From NCBI GenBank assembly GCA_024743115.1, contig JANSXC010000006.1, positions 217,553 to 281,552 of the forward strand: a stretch of 64,000 bases of DNA, given 5' to 3'. Each line of letters begins with the position of its first letter. The first letter of the stretch is position 1. Shown here one piece after another: positions 1 through 8,799 of the stretch. The position numbers and the translations under genes are program-made. The notes under the pieces were generated by a model. That model was not told the origin of the DNA, ran no database searches, and saw only the letters and a list, made by a program, of their open reading frames with translations. The stretch comes from a bacterium (lineage in GTDB: Bacteria; Planctomycetota; UBA1135; UBA2386).

Positions 1-339
1 CTGCGGTCGCAGAGCGTGCACCTGCTGCTGTTCGACCATCCGCCGTGGACGAGCGTGTTCCCGTTCCTGAAGGTTCAGCACGGCGAGTTCACGTTCACGA
101 TCACGCGTTGGGATCGCGAAGTGCTCGAACCGCTGCTTGCGGCCGAGGACTTCCAGATGACCGATCTCGACGCCTATGTGGCGGAGTTCGTGCGCACGCT
201 GCCGCAGCGCCAGAAGGCGGAGAAGCCGATCGTGCAGGCGCATCTCGGCGCGTTCGACCTGGCCTACTTCCGTTGGCGCGACGACGATGACGAGCAGGCC
301 GCCGCGGCGCGGCGGGCGATCGTCGACTGGTTGCGGTAG
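1..339 (+). CDS. C-terminal part of an unrecognised protein (cut by window edge)
   Basis: An open frame runs from the first base of the window to a TAG stop, giving 112 residues with no start visible, so the gene begins upstream. The protein looks soluble: hydrophobic and aromatic at the start (HLLLFDHPPWTSVFPFLKVQ), then an acidic DDDDE stretch near the end. It has no signal peptide or membrane segment in the visible part. I do not recognise a family. The next gene is convergent, on the minus strand. The frame is kept for its length, codon usage and ordinary amino-acid composition. Confidence 0.6.
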   Translation: MRSQSVHLLLFDHPPWTSVFPFLKVQHGEFTFTITRWDREVLEPLLAAEDFQMTDLDAYVAEFVRTLPQRQKAEKPIVQAHLGAFDLAYFRWRDDDDEQAAAARRAIVDWLR

Positions 340-386
340 GCGATTCGCCCCAGGATCGAGTCGGATGGCGATCGAATTGCGCCGGG

Positions 387-515
387 CTACAGCCGCTGGC
401 GAGCCCAATCAAACAGCGCGGACAGATTGATGCGGAAGCCTTCGAGGAACCGTTCGCCTGGATAACGACGGGCATCGAGTCCCAGGGCGGTGGTGCCATC
501 TTGGGCGCGATGCCG
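387..515 (-). other. Possible gene remnant, no start codon
   Basis: In this otherwise empty 259-base convergent gap, one minus-strand frame reads between two stops (TGA at 516-518, TAG at 387-389) and gives a protein-like peptide of 43 residues containing GLDARRYPGERFLEGFRINL. The composition looks coding, but there is no ATG, GTG or TTG near its beginning. It may be the tail of a decayed gene or chance. A TAGAAT hexamer lies just upstream on the same strand, without a clear -35 partner. Confidence 0.2.
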
Positions 516-598
516 TCACGGATTCTAGCTCGAAATGAGCCGTCGACGCCCAGTTCGACCCCGTTCACGGCAGATGCGCTGCCGGCGCAGATGCGCGA

Positions 599-2695
599 TC
601 AGCGCTTCAACAGCGCGATTCCCGCGGCGAGCAGCAGCGAGGTCACGCCCGCCATACCGACGATCACGATCGGGTCCTGCCACGGCGAGGCGTAGTGCTT
701 GCGCCGGGGTGGGTTGATCTCGTGCGAGTGGTCGGAGCCGTGGCCGTCGTCGTGCCCGTGGTCGCCGTGGCCGTGGCTCTCGGCGTGCGCGCCGTGGTCA
801 TGCGCATCGCCGTCGTGACCGTGCGAGTCGTGACCGTGGCCCGTCTCGCCATGCGGAGTGCCGTGTCCGGTGTCGGCGTGGTGGCCCGGGTCCTGCGCGT
901 CCGAGTCGTGATGCCCCGAGCCGTGGCGATGCGCCTCGTGGCCCTGCGTTTCGTGGCTGTGGCCTGAGTGCCCGTGATCGGTGTGGCCGTGCGGGTCCTG
1001 GCCGTGCGAATCGTGGCCGTGCGTGTCACCCGAGACGACCGCGTCGCCCCAGTCGAGCACGGGCATCTTGGCCGTTGCCTTTGATTCGCCAGCCGGGGCG
1101 GGGTGGTCGCCGTGGTCGTGATGGTCGTGATGGTCGCCGTGGGCCTCGTGGCCGTGGTCGCCGTGAGCCGGCTTCTCGTGGCCGTGGCCGTGGCCGTTGC
1201 CGTGGGTGGAGTGCCCGTGATCTCCGTGGCTCTCGTGGCCATGCGAATCGTGGCCATGCGAATCGTGCCCGTGGGCCCCGTCACCGTGGCCGTGACCGCC
1301 GGTCTCCCCGTGTGGGGCCGCGGCGGCGGGCTGGTCGCCGGTCGCCGCTTGTTCCTTGAGCCAGGTCAGGTTGCCCGATGCGACGTCGTAGACCGTTGGC
1401 AGCACGGCGAACCGGCCGCGGTGCTCGAGCTCCCGCAGGATGCTGCTGCGGGAACGCACCTCCTGGACCGTGCGATGCACGTTCGCGGTGACGGCGCGTT
1501 CGACGATGGTCTCGATGCTGGCCTTGCCGCCCTGGCGCGCGGCGGCGACGGACGGCTCGAGGCGCGCGAGCAGTGCGCGCATGTTCGGCGACATCTCCTT
1601 GTCGGCGGGCTGGTTGGCGGCTGCGGCCATGGTGTCGCAGCGGGTGTGGCCCATGACGATCAGGAGCGAGGCGCCGGTGCGGCTGGCGGCCTGCTCGATG
1701 CTCGCGAGCACGTTTTCGGTGACGACGCCACCGGCGACGCGGATGACGAGCAGTTCGCCGAGGCCCGAATCGAAGACATGCTCCGGCGCGACGCGCGAAT
1801 CGGCGCCGGTAAGGACGATCGCGAGCGGCTGTTCCCCGTGCGTGAGTGCTTCGCGGCGTTCGGCCGAGAGGTCGCCGGCCGGCAGGCTGTCGCCGAGGAA
1901 CCGGCGGTGGCCGGCCTGCAGCATCCGCAGCGCGACGTGCGGCGGCACGGCGACCGGCACGTTGTGCTCGGCCGGGTCGAAGTCGAACCGCGGTTCGGGC
2001 GGCAGCGGGCGGTGGGGCAGCCACTCGACCTCGCCGCTCTGCAGGTGGTAGCGCGCGCCGACCATCTGCAAGCGTCCGACCTGCACGTAGCGACGCAGCA
2101 ACGGACTGCGGCGGAGCGCCTCGTGCAGCGTCAGGTGGACGTTCTCCTCCTCACAGGCATCGTGCAGGGCCTTGCCGCCGAGGTCTCGGCCGCGTGCCTT
2201 GCGCACGGCCGGCTCGATCTGCTCGATGAGGTGCTGGATCGCAGGACTCGGGGCTGCCCGTTGGTGGTCGTTGTCGATCGACTGGACCTGGTCGATCGTC
2301 GCCGAGATCGCGCAGCAGCCTTCATGGCCGAGAATGACGCAGAGCGGCACGTTGAGGTGCTCGACCGCATACTCGATGGATGCCAGGGTCTCGCGGTCGC
2401 AGGTGTTGCCGGCGACGCGAATTACGAACAGCTCGCCGAGGCCGCAGTTGAACACGTGCTCCGGCGGCACGCGGCTGTCGGTGCAGCACAGCACCACGGC
2501 AATCGGGTTCTGGCCGCGGGCCAGGGTCCGGCGGACGCCCTCGCCGACCGGTTGTGGCACCGAGCGCTCGGCCGCGAAGCGGCGGTTGCCTTCGGAGAGC
2601 GCGCGCAGGGCCTCCTCGGGCGTCTTCTGGGCCGCGAGGCCGCCAGCAGTCAGCGCTACGAGCCCAGCGCGGATCCAATTCAGCGAAGCAGTCAT
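599..2695 (-). CDS. Tandem beta-carbonic anhydrase with histidine-rich tail and C-terminal membrane anchor
   Basis: Exported protein of 698 residues. Beta-carbonic anhydrases interconvert CO2 and bicarbonate using a zinc held by two Cys and one His. After a signal peptide (residues 1-22, ending GLAAQ) there are two such domains. Domain 1 (about 25-225) has the full set: C71 in the CxDSR motif, H124 and C127 in GHEGC. Domain 2 (about 255-455) reads GADSRV, so Gly replaces the first Cys, while GHTRC is kept. Residues about 465-655 are a low-complexity His/Gly/Asp region, probably binding metal. A hydrophobic helix and LLKR close the protein. The start is chosen at MTASLNW because it gives the signal peptide and follows GGGGGA; an upstream ATG would add 30 unlikely residues. 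Confidence 0.85.
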   Translation of the reverse strand: MTASLNWIRAGLVALTAGGLAAQKTPEEALRALSEGNRRFAAERSVPQPVGEGVRRTLARGQNPIAVVLCCTDSRVPPEHVFNCGLGELFVIRVAGNTCDRETLASIEYAVEHLNVPLCVILGHEGCCAISATIDQVQSIDNDHQRAAPSPAIQHLIEQIEPAVRKARGRDLGGKALHDACEEENVHLTLHEALRRSPLLRRYVQVGRLQMVGARYHLQSGEVEWLPHRPLPPEPRFDFDPAEHNVPVAVPPHVALRMLQAGHRRFLGDSLPAGDLSAERREALTHGEQPLAIVLTGADSRVAPEHVFDSGLGELLVIRVAGGVVTENVLASIEQAASRTGASLLIVMGHTRCDTMAAAANQPADKEMSPNMRALLARLEPSVAAARQGGKASIETIVERAVTANVHRTVQEVRSRSSILRELEHRGRFAVLPTVYDVASGNLTWLKEQAATGDQPAAAAPHGETGGHGHGDGAHGHDSHGHDSHGHESHGDHGHSTHGNGHGHGHEKPAHGDHGHEAHGDHHDHHDHGDHPAPAGESKATAKMPVLDWGDAVVSGDTHGHDSHGQDPHGHTDHGHSGHSHETQGHEAHRHGSGHHDSDAQDPGHHADTGHGTPHGETGHGHDSHGHDGDAHDHGAHAESHGHGDHGHDDGHGSDHSHEINPPRRKHYASPWQDPIVIVGMAGVTSLLLAAGIALLKR

Positions 2696-3073
2696 TCTCT
2701 GGTGTCCCCCAATCGTCGAGTTCTGCGGCAGGCATCGGCCGGGCTGTCGGAGAACTGGACGGGGGCGCGGAAGGGCCGGCGGCATGGTGGCCCGGGATCC
2801 GCCCGTTCGGCTCCGGGTTTTCGCCTGGACCCCGCCGCCTGTTGACGGCTGGCCGGCCCCCGCTACTGTGTTTGCCCTTGAAACCCGGCTCGGCGTTCGT
2901 CCTGGCCGGCCGCCGGTCGCGCAACTTTCCTCCTGTTTGGGCGTTACCGGCTCAAGCTCGCCTGCGATTGCTCACGATCAGCGGACTTCGCATCGCGATC
3001 CCTTCGATCGGGTCGAGTCTTCGGCCCAAACTTCAACCGCCTTTCACCGGCCTGGCGCCGGAGGCACCCACCA
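2696..3073. promoter_or_regulatory. Divergent intergenic region between the carbonic anhydrase and EF-G
   Basis: These 378 bases separate two divergently transcribed genes, so both promoters should lie here. I find no convincing -35/-10 pair for either. A GGAGG at 3059-3063 serves the EF-G start at 3074. No open frame here looks real. Confidence 0.4.
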
Positions 3074-5203
3074 ATGTCAACCCAAGCCACCAACAAGCCC
3101 GTGTCCGACAAGAAGGAAGCCAAGGAACTCGCACGGATTCGTCAACTGCGCAACTTCGGAGTCATCGCCCACATCGATGCGGGCAAGACCACCTTCAGTG
3201 AGCGCATCCTGTTCATCACGGGGAAGAGCCACAAGGTCGGCGAGGTGCACGATGGCCAGGCGACGATGGACTACATGAAGGAGGAGCAGGATCGCGGCCT
3301 CACGATCACGTCGGCCGCGACGACCTGCCAGTGGCGCGACTACACCATGAGTCTGATCGATACGCCCGGCCACGTCGACTTCACGGTCGAGGTCGAGCGT
3401 TCGCTGCGCGTGCTCGACGGTGCGGTGGGTGTGTTCTGTGCGGTCGCCGGTGTGCAGCCGCAGTCGGAAACGGTGTGGCGCCAGGCCAACCGCTACAACG
3501 TGCCGCGCATCGCGTTCGTCAACAAGATGGACCGCACGGGTGCCGACTTCTACAAGGCGGTCGAGTCGATGCGCACGCGCCTGCACGCCAACCCCGTGCC
3601 GCTCGTGATGCCGATCGGCAAGGAGAAGGAGTTCCTGGGCGTCGTCGACCTCATCGAGATGAAGGCGATGACGTGGTCGGACGACGATGCGCGCAAGATG
3701 ACTGTCGGCGAGATCCCCGCGGAGCTGCGTGAGGAGGCCGAGCGCCGTCGCAACGAGATGATCGAGGGCGTCGCCGAGTTCCACGACCCGCTGCTCGAGA
3801 AGTTCGTCGAGGGTGAAGAGGTCACGAACGAAGAGATCCTGATCGCGATCCGCAACGGCACGCTGTCGCTCAAGGTGACGCCGGCGTTCTGCGGTTCGGC
3901 GTTCAAGGACAAGGGCGTGCAGAACGTGCTCGACGCGATCGTCGAGTTCCTGCCGAGCCCGCTCGACGTGCCGCCGATCGAGGGCACCAACCCCGAGAAC
4001 GACGAGAAGGTCGTGCGTGAGCTGCTCCCGAGCGAGCCGTTCGCCTGTCTCGTCTTCAAGACGATCAACGACCCCAACGGCGACCTGACCTTCCTCCGCA
4101 TCTACACGGGTGAGATGAAGCAGGGCGAGAAGTACTACAACGCCCGCACGCGCCGCTTCGAGCGCGTCGGCCGCCTGATGCGCATGCACGCGGGCAACCG
4201 CGAGCCGCTCGAAACCGCGCGCGCCGGTGACATCGTCGCCGTCGTCGGCATCAAGGAGGCGTTCACGGGCGACACGTTGTCGACCAAGGACGCGCCGGTG
4301 ATTTACGAGGCGATGGACTTCCCGGAGACCGTCATCAGCATGTCGATCGAGCCGCAGAGCACCGGCGATCGCGACAAGCTGTCGGCGATCATCGGCAAGC
4401 TCGTGCGCGAGGATCCGACGTTCAAGGCTGTCACCGACGAGCAGACCGGCCAGATGGTCATCTCGGGTATGGGTGAGCTGCACCTCGAGGTGAAGTGCAA
4501 CATCATCCAGAACGACCACAAGGTGCCGGTTTCGGTCGGCCGCCCGAAGGTCGCCTACAAGATGACGCTGACGGGTCCGAAGGACGTCGAGGCGCGTCAC
4601 ATCAAGCAGTCCGGTGGTTCGGGTCAGTTCGCGGTCGCGAAGGTCAAGTTCGCGCCGAACCTCGAGGAGGACGCCGGCGAGGACCTGGTGTTCGTGAACT
4701 CGATCAAGGGTGGCTCGGTGCCGCGCGAATACATCCCCGCGATCGAGCACGGCATCGATTCGGCGATCAAGGGCGGTGGCCGCCTCGGCTTCCCGTTCTG
4801 CAAGGTCTCGGCCGAGCTCTGGGACGGCCAGAGCCACGACGTCGACTCGAGCGTCATGGCGTTCGAGGCCGCCGGCGTGCTCGCGTTCCGCATGGCGTCG
4901 GACGGCAACTCGACGTTGCTCGAGCCGCTGATGAAGATCGAGATCGAGTGCCCCGAGGAGAAGACCGGTGACGTCATCGGTGACCTCAGCTCGCGGCGCG
5001 GCATCGTCGACGAGATGGTCAGCAAGCCGGGCGGCATCTCCGCCGTCACCGGCAAGGTGCCGCTCGCCGAGATGTTCCAGTACTCGACGACGCTGCGCTC
5101 GCTGACGCAGGGCCGGGGCACCTACTCGATGGAGCCGGCCTCCTACGAGGCGGTGCCGCCGAACATCGCCGACAAGATCCTCGCGGACGCGGCGGGCAGC
5201 TGA
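3074..5203 (+). CDS. fusA: Translation elongation factor G
   Basis: GTPase that drives ribosomal translocation, and ribosome recycling with RRF. The protein has 709 residues, normal for EF-G. The G motifs are in order: AHIDAGKTT (G1), [11 protein letters not shown] (G2), DTPGHVDF (G3) and NKMDR (G4), followed by domains II-V ending in a regular domain V. GGAGG ten bases upstream supports the start. The gene stands alone: no rpsL, rpsG or tuf is next to it, unlike the classic str operon. Planctomycetes and spirochaetes can carry a second EF-G class (spdEFG); which class this is cannot be settled by eye. The N-terminal extension before G1 is about 30 residues. Confidence 0.95.
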   Translation: MSTQATNKPVSDKKEAKELARIRQLRNFGVIAHIDAGKTTFSERILFITGKSHKVGEVHDGQATMDYMKEEQDRGLTITSAATTCQWRDYTMSLIDTPGHVDFTVEVERSLRVLDGAVGVFCAVAGVQPQSETVWRQANRYNVPRIAFVNKMDRTGADFYKAVESMRTRLHANPVPLVMPIGKEKEFLGVVDLIEMKAMTWSDDDARKMTVGEIPAELREEAERRRNEMIEGVAEFHDPLLEKFVEGEEVTNEEILIAIRNGTLSLKVTPAFCGSAFKDKGVQNVLDAIVEFLPSPLDVPPIEGTNPENDEKVVRELLPSEPFACLVFKTINDPNGDLTFLRIYTGEMKQGEKYYNARTRRFERVGRLMRMHAGNREPLETARAGDIVAVVGIKEAFTGDTLSTKDAPVIYEAMDFPETVISMSIEPQSTGDRDKLSAIIGKLVREDPTFKAVTDEQTGQMVISGMGELHLEVKCNIIQNDHKVPVSVGRPKVAYKMTLTGPKDVEARHIKQSGGSGQFAVAKVKFAPNLEEDAGEDLVFVNSIKGGSVPREYIPAIEHGIDSAIKGGGRLGFPFCKVSAELWDGQSHDVDSSVMAFEAAGVLAFRMASDGNSTLLEPLMKIEIECPEEKTGDVIGDLSSRRGIVDEMVSKPGGISAVTGKVPLAEMFQYSTTLRSLTQGRGTYSMEPASYEAVPPNIADKILADAAGS

Positions 5204-5216
5204 GCTCGAGCTGCCC
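5194..5216 (+). terminator. Hairpin at the 3' end of EF-G
   Basis: A perfect 8-bp inverted repeat (GGGCAGCT / AGCTGCCC, 7-base loop) overlaps the EF-G stop codon. There is no T-tract, so it may be a 3' stabilising or rho-type element rather than a classic intrinsic terminator. Confidence 0.35.
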
Positions 5217-5252
5217 TGAACACGCCGGCGACCGGCGCATTTGGGGCTGGGC

Positions 5253-5588
5253 TCAGACGAGCTTGATGCCCTCGCGCGCGATCGCCAGCAGCACGCACGC
5301 CTCGTCGCAGTCGTCCACCGCGACCGGCGTGTGGATCGTGCCACCGTCGTAGGTCACGAACGCGCCTGCCCGATGTTCGCCGAACTCGTCGCGGTAGCCG
5401 CCGCGCAGCACGAGGACCTCTTCGGTGCCGCGATGCCGGTGCCGCGGGTAGCCGCAGCCGGGCTGCATCCGGATGAGTGCGACCACCCGGCCCTGGCCCG
5501 ATTCGCCCCGGTCGCGGTCCGTGCTATAGAAGTGCACGTCCATGCCGGTGTAGCGCGTCTTGCGCCAGGGGATCGAATCGAGGTCCAT
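5253..5588 (-). CDS. ChrR-like cupin protein
   Basis: Small single-domain cupin of 111 residues. The metal-site pattern PRHRHRGTEEVLVLRG followed by GTIHTPV matches the ChrR-type cupin, which binds a metal and often senses stress or accompanies an anti-sigma factor. No anti-sigma N-terminal domain and no sigma-factor gene is present here, so a regulatory role is not shown and a small enzyme is equally possible. The 3' end faces EF-G. The 5' end is 46 bases from the divergent pterin-synthase paralogue, so the two may share a control region. Confidence 0.75.
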   Translation of the reverse strand: MDLDSIPWRKTRYTGMDVHFYSTDRDRGESGQGRVVALIRMQPGCGYPRHRHRGTEEVLVLRGGYRDEFGEHRAGAFVTYDGGTIHTPVAVDDCDEACVLLAIAREGIKLV

Positions 5589-5634
5589 CCCGCCATGCTA
5601 ACCGCCCGTCGACCCGCTAACCTACCTCGCTGAC

Positions 5635-6141
5635 ATGGCCGAGCATCCGCACGAATCCTGGTCGATCCTCGTCGAGAAGGACTACCTCAAGTTCAGTGCT
5701 GCGCACTTCCTGATCTTTCCCGATGGTTCGGCAGAACGGCTGCACGGTCACAACTACAAGGTCTACGTCGAGCTCCACACCGAGTTGGACGAGCACGGTC
5801 TCGTCGTCAACTTCAAGGAGATCAAGCCGCTGATCCGGCAGTTGTGTGACGAGCTCGACGAGCACCTGCTCATTCCCGGCGAGCATCCCGTCCTCACGGC
5901 CGCGAAGCAGTCCGATGGCTCGATGGAGATTCGCTACCGCGAGCGCTGGTATCGGATCCCGGCGGACGAAGTCATCGTGCTGCCGATCAGCAACAGCAGC
6001 GCGGAGAACCTCGCGGCGTGGTTCGGCCGCACGTTGCGCGAGCGGATGCGGCCGGAATGGCCGGACCTCCGCGTGCAGCAGTTATCCGTGGCCGTCGAGG
6101 AGACGCCCGGTCAGCGCGGGGTTTGGACCCTGCGGGAGTAG
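5635..6141 (+). CDS. 6-pyruvoyl-tetrahydropterin synthase paralogue (PTPS-III-like)
   Basis: Member of the PTPS/QueD fold, acting on dihydroneopterin triphosphate or its products; 168 residues. The zinc ligands are visible: H24 (SAAHF) and the HGH pair at H37/H39, with a later DELDEHLL helix. The catalytic Cys of QueD (CxxxHGH) is Ala here, but a Glu stands three residues before the first His (ERLHGH). That ExxHGH pattern is the mark of the PTPS-III subgroup, which can replace dihydroneopterin aldolase (FolB) in folate synthesis. A folate rather than queuosine role is therefore favoured. No other folate or queuosine gene is adjacent. Confidence 0.8.
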   Translation: MAEHPHESWSILVEKDYLKFSAAHFLIFPDGSAERLHGHNYKVYVELHTELDEHGLVVNFKEIKPLIRQLCDELDEHLLIPGEHPVLTAAKQSDGSMEIRYRERWYRIPADEVIVLPISNSSAENLAAWFGRTLRERMRPEWPDLRVQQLSVAVEETPGQRGVWTLRE

Positions 6142-6166
6142 ATCCTGCGCGCAGCGCCCACTGGCC

Positions 6167-6222
6167 GCTGTGAACCGTCAGCTGTGAACCGTCAGCTGTG
6201 AGCCGTCAGCTGTGAGTCGTCA
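6167..6222. repeat. Tandem repeat, 14 bp x 4
   Basis: Four head-to-tail copies of GCTGTGAACCGTCA fill the gap between two convergent genes. The first two copies are identical; copies 3 and 4 differ by one or two bases. The last copy contains the stop codon of the following cupin gene. The unit length resembles other short arrays in this window. Confidence 0.9.
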
Positions 6223-6528
6223 GGCAGTGCGGGCGTCGGTCGTCTGCCGGTAGCCGTGCAGCCAGCGAGCCGACTGGTCGCCCATGTGGCGGATGGTGAA
6301 CCGGGTGTGGGCTGGAACGTCGAGTTCGTCGCCGACATCGAGTTGCACCGTGCGGTCCTCGAGCTCGACCTGGATCGAGCCCTGCAGCATCAGCAGCAGC
6401 AGGTCACGCTCGTGCACGAAGTCGCTCCAGACCCGCTCCGGCGGGTCGACCCACAGCTCGCAGCTGTAGCCACGTCGCGCCCAGTCGGCGCTTACGGCCT
6501 CGCGGTTGACGATTGTCCTGGGTTGCAT
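6220..6528 (-). CDS. Small cupin-domain protein
   Basis: Single cupin of 102 residues. The C-terminal half has a VELEDRTVQLDVGDELDVPA strand pattern followed by HTRF, a typical cupin motif 2. Substrate unknown. The start at 6528 is chosen because AGGGAGG lies just upstream; the longer open frame into the intergenic region is not supported. Its stop lies inside the 14-bp tandem repeat. It could be a metal-binding sensor, a small sugar-binding cupin or an isomerase; nothing here decides. Confidence 0.75.
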   Translation of the reverse strand: MQPRTIVNREAVSADWARRGYSCELWVDPPERVWSDFVHERDLLLLMLQGSIQVELEDRTVQLDVGDELDVPAHTRFTIRHMGDQSARWLHGYRQTTDARTA

Positions 6529-6929
6529 CCGAGTCCTCCCTGAGAACGGCCTGGCCACCTGGGTCGGGGCACTGGAACCGTCGCGCCCGAGCCTCCGTGG
6601 CGACGCACCGATTGACGACTCGCGGATTGCAAGTTGGCAGGGGGTACGCCTGAGGGGAAGCATAGTGCGCTGATCCGCACATCGAAATCCCTTCCGACGC
6701 ACGGGTAGTGGTGTAGGCCCGGTTACGAAGTGGTGGTGGTGAACCGAGCCTGAAGCAGGATAGTGCGTATACGACGCGGGTAACCCGTCAGACTCCATGA
6801 CGGAGCGATTTTCTGCCACGTCGGGCGGAATCGGCCGTTCGATCTCGTCGGACTCGGCCGATCGCATCGGGATCATCGGCCCGTGCTTCGGGTCGCGGCC
6901 CAGTCGCCCGCGCTCGATTCGGTGGTCCC
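6529..6929. other. Long intergenic region, no gene seen
   Basis: About 400 bases with only short, composition-poor open frames. The promoter of the small cupin gene should lie near 6540-6600 on the minus strand, but no clear pair of hexamers is visible. Nothing else is recognised. Confidence 0.4.
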
Positions 6930-6968
6930 AAAAAGAGAGCGGAGCGCGTCTTGCGACGGCGCTCCGCT
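6930..6968 (-). terminator. Intrinsic terminator on the minus strand
   Basis: A perfect 10-bp stem (6938-6947 with 6959-6968, sequence AGCGGAGCGC and its complement, 11-base loop) is followed on the minus strand by CTCTTTTTGGG, a run of five T. This is the clearest intrinsic terminator I see in the window. The nearest upstream minus-strand gene ends 360 bases away at 7331, so either that mRNA has a long 3' tail or a separate small RNA ends here. Confidence 0.75.
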
Positions 6969-7330
6969 GCTGCATGAGAGAGTCAGAGTAAGGACCCCTG
7001 CCCCCAGGACCACCGGCGACGAGCGCGAGACGTGCTGACCACTCGCTGACTGGTCAGCTGCACCTCGGGCTTTCACCCTGGAACAGACCCCTCTGATTCG
7101 CGATGCCGTCTCGGCGTCCGGAAAATAGTGTGCTCGTCAGGGGGTCCTGGAGACAGGAAGTGCTCCGCGCGGAGGCATGGTCCACACGGAGCATCCTTTG
7201 GACGGCCGCGGTCAGGTCGGAGGTTCCGTTGCGTTCTCGGATTTTCCCCAAACCGTTGGATCCGTTGCACCAAGTGGTCAACGGGGCAGCCGTTTCGGCG
7301 GATAGTATGACGTTTCGGCAGCCCGAAGCG
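6969..7330 (-). other. Structured intergenic region, candidate non-coding RNA
   Basis: About 360 bases with no credible coding frame but several inverted repeats: GCTGACCA/TGGTCAGC (7034-7041 with 7051-7058), TGCTCCG/CGGAGCA (7161-7167 with 7187-7193) and CCTG/CAGG around GAGA (7146-7157). The minus strand ends in the intrinsic terminator at 6930-6968. I compared it by eye with SRP RNA, RNase P RNA, tmRNA and 6S RNA and found no convincing match. A structured small RNA or a long 3' UTR are the options. Confidence 0.3.
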
Positions 7331-8668
7331 TCAGGAGAACGTCGGCCGGGCCGGCTCCCCGCTGGCGGCGATCGTGCGCACGTGCTCGCGCACCTCCATT
7401 GCCCGTGCGATGCACTGGTCGCTGTTGTGGTACTCGTAACGCCCGAACCGTCCGAACGTGATGTAGCCGCTGGTGTCGAACCAGCCGCGCACCCGATCGA
7501 TGCGGTCCTGGAACTCGAGGTCCTGATCGATGTAGGCGAACTCGTTGTCGCACCACTCGAGCAGCACGACGTGTTCGGGAACGAGGATGCCGGCGTTGCC
7601 GAGGCGTTCGACGACACTGCGCGCCCAGGCGCCGTCGGGCGCGAGGTCGCCGCGGTGCGTGACTTCGGCGAGGAACGAGCCGTGGCCGGGGGGCGCGTTT
7701 TCGGGCGAGTAGTTCGAGTAGTAGGTCACGCGGTTGACCGGGCCCTGCTCGGGGAAGGGCAGATAGACCCAGCTCAGGTCGGGCAGCGGCTCGTCGAGCC
7801 GGACCCCGATCATCAGGTTGACGAGTGAGATCGGCTTCAACGCGCGGATGTCGGCGCGGATTTCCGCGGGGATGTCGGCGATCGCCGACTCGATGCGCGG
7901 CAGCGGCACCGTGTTGATCACGAGGTCGAATAGCTCGCCGTTGACCGCGAACTGAGAGTCGCGGCGCTCGACGGAGTCGATCGACACCCCGGTCTGGAGG
8001 TCGAACCCGCCGCCCGCGATCGTGCCCTTCACGAGGGTCTCGAAGCCACCGTGCCGCGGGAACCAGAACACGGACTGGTGCGTGTAGCCGTCCGTGTCGA
8101 AGCCGATCGCCGACTTCAGGATGTCTTCGATCGGCGCCTCTGGCACGCGGCCCGCGACCCAGCCGCTCGACAAGCGGTGCAGGTCACACTCCCAGATCTT
8201 CTCGTTGTACGGGATCATGAAGTGCTTCGCGAAGCCCGCACCCATGCGCCAGTCGACCCAGTCATGGAAGTTTGGCGGGCACTCGGCGCCCGCGCGCCGG
8301 TCGGCGAACGCCTCGACGTAGCCCGCCAGGCATTCGACGATCGCTGCCTTCGTCAGGTGTCCGACGCCGTTCTCGAACGGATACGGCACCCAGCGGTCGT
8401 GCCAGCGGATCTTCGTGTTGCGCTCCGTGCGCACCGTGCCGGCCTCGCCGCCGCAGCGGTCGAGTTGCCAGTCGAGCACCTCCTTGTTCTTCGAGAACAG
8501 GATGTGGCCGCCCGCGTTGTCGAACGTGAATTCGCCGAAACGGCTGCTCTGGCAGAGCCCGCCGGCACGTTCGGATCGTTCGAGCACGACCGCATCGTGG
8601 CCATCACGCGCGAGCATCCGCGCGACGGCGGTACCCGAGATGCCACCTCCGAGGATCGCGATCTTCAC
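7331..8668 (-). CDS. FAD-dependent amine-oxidase/UDP-galactopyranose-mutase-like oxidoreductase
   Basis: Flavoprotein of 445 residues. It opens with the dinucleotide-binding motif ILGGGISGTAVARML, followed by VVLERSERAGG for the FAD ribose, then FENGVGHL, IPYNEKIW and HGGFETLV, which recur in NAD(P)-binding-Rossmann amine oxidoreductases, protoporphyrinogen-oxidase-like proteins and UDP-galactopyranose mutases. In surface-polysaccharide clusters such proteins often isomerise nucleotide sugars, but no glycosyltransferase or sugar gene is adjacent, so the substrate is open. The start is a GTG placed directly before the Rossmann fold; the longer frame upstream is arginine-rich and unlikely. The Shine-Dalgarno signal is weak. 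Confidence 0.75.
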   Translation of the reverse strand: MKIAILGGGISGTAVARMLARDGHDAVVLERSERAGGLCQSSRFGEFTFDNAGGHILFSKNKEVLDWQLDRCGGEAGTVRTERNTKIRWHDRWVPYPFENGVGHLTKAAIVECLAGYVEAFADRRAGAECPPNFHDWVDWRMGAGFAKHFMIPYNEKIWECDLHRLSSGWVAGRVPEAPIEDILKSAIGFDTDGYTHQSVFWFPRHGGFETLVKGTIAGGGFDLQTGVSIDSVERRDSQFAVNGELFDLVINTVPLPRIESAIADIPAEIRADIRALKPISLVNLMIGVRLDEPLPDLSWVYLPFPEQGPVNRVTYYSNYSPENAPPGHGSFLAEVTHRGDLAPDGAWARSVVERLGNAGILVPEHVVLLEWCDNEFAYIDQDLEFQDRIDRVRGWFDTSGYITFGRFGRYEYHNSDQCIARAMEVREHVRTIAASGEPARPTFS

Positions 8669-8799
8669 GCGCTGAGTTCCGACGTCGTCTGCATGGGGGC
8701 GGAGAAATCTATCCCGGGTCGGCCGCGATCGTCGAGGGTGAGCCGCGGTTCGTGAAAAACTCACGCGTCGGTTTGGCGCAGCTGCCATGATGCGGGGCC

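Noticed and set aside
1100..1300. CRISPR or regulatory direct repeats in the GTGGCCGTG-rich stretch
   Set aside because: The repeats are codons of the His/Gly/Asp-rich tail of the carbonic anhydrase, irregular and without spacers.
1103..2845. 580-residue plus-strand open frame over the carbonic anhydrase gene
   Set aside because: Shadow of the minus-strand gene: no family match, Val/Ala/Arg-rich, no ribosome-binding site; the opposite strand has catalytic motifs and a signal peptide.
3077..5344. 755-residue minus-strand open frame over EF-G
   Set aside because: Arg/Leu/Asp/His-rich shadow of fusA caused by high GC at third positions.
6969..7330. SRP, RNase P, tmRNA or 6S RNA
   Set aside because: Isolated resemblances (for example GGTCAGGTC, GGTGAAAG) but conserved cores of these RNAs are absent; left as unknown structured region.
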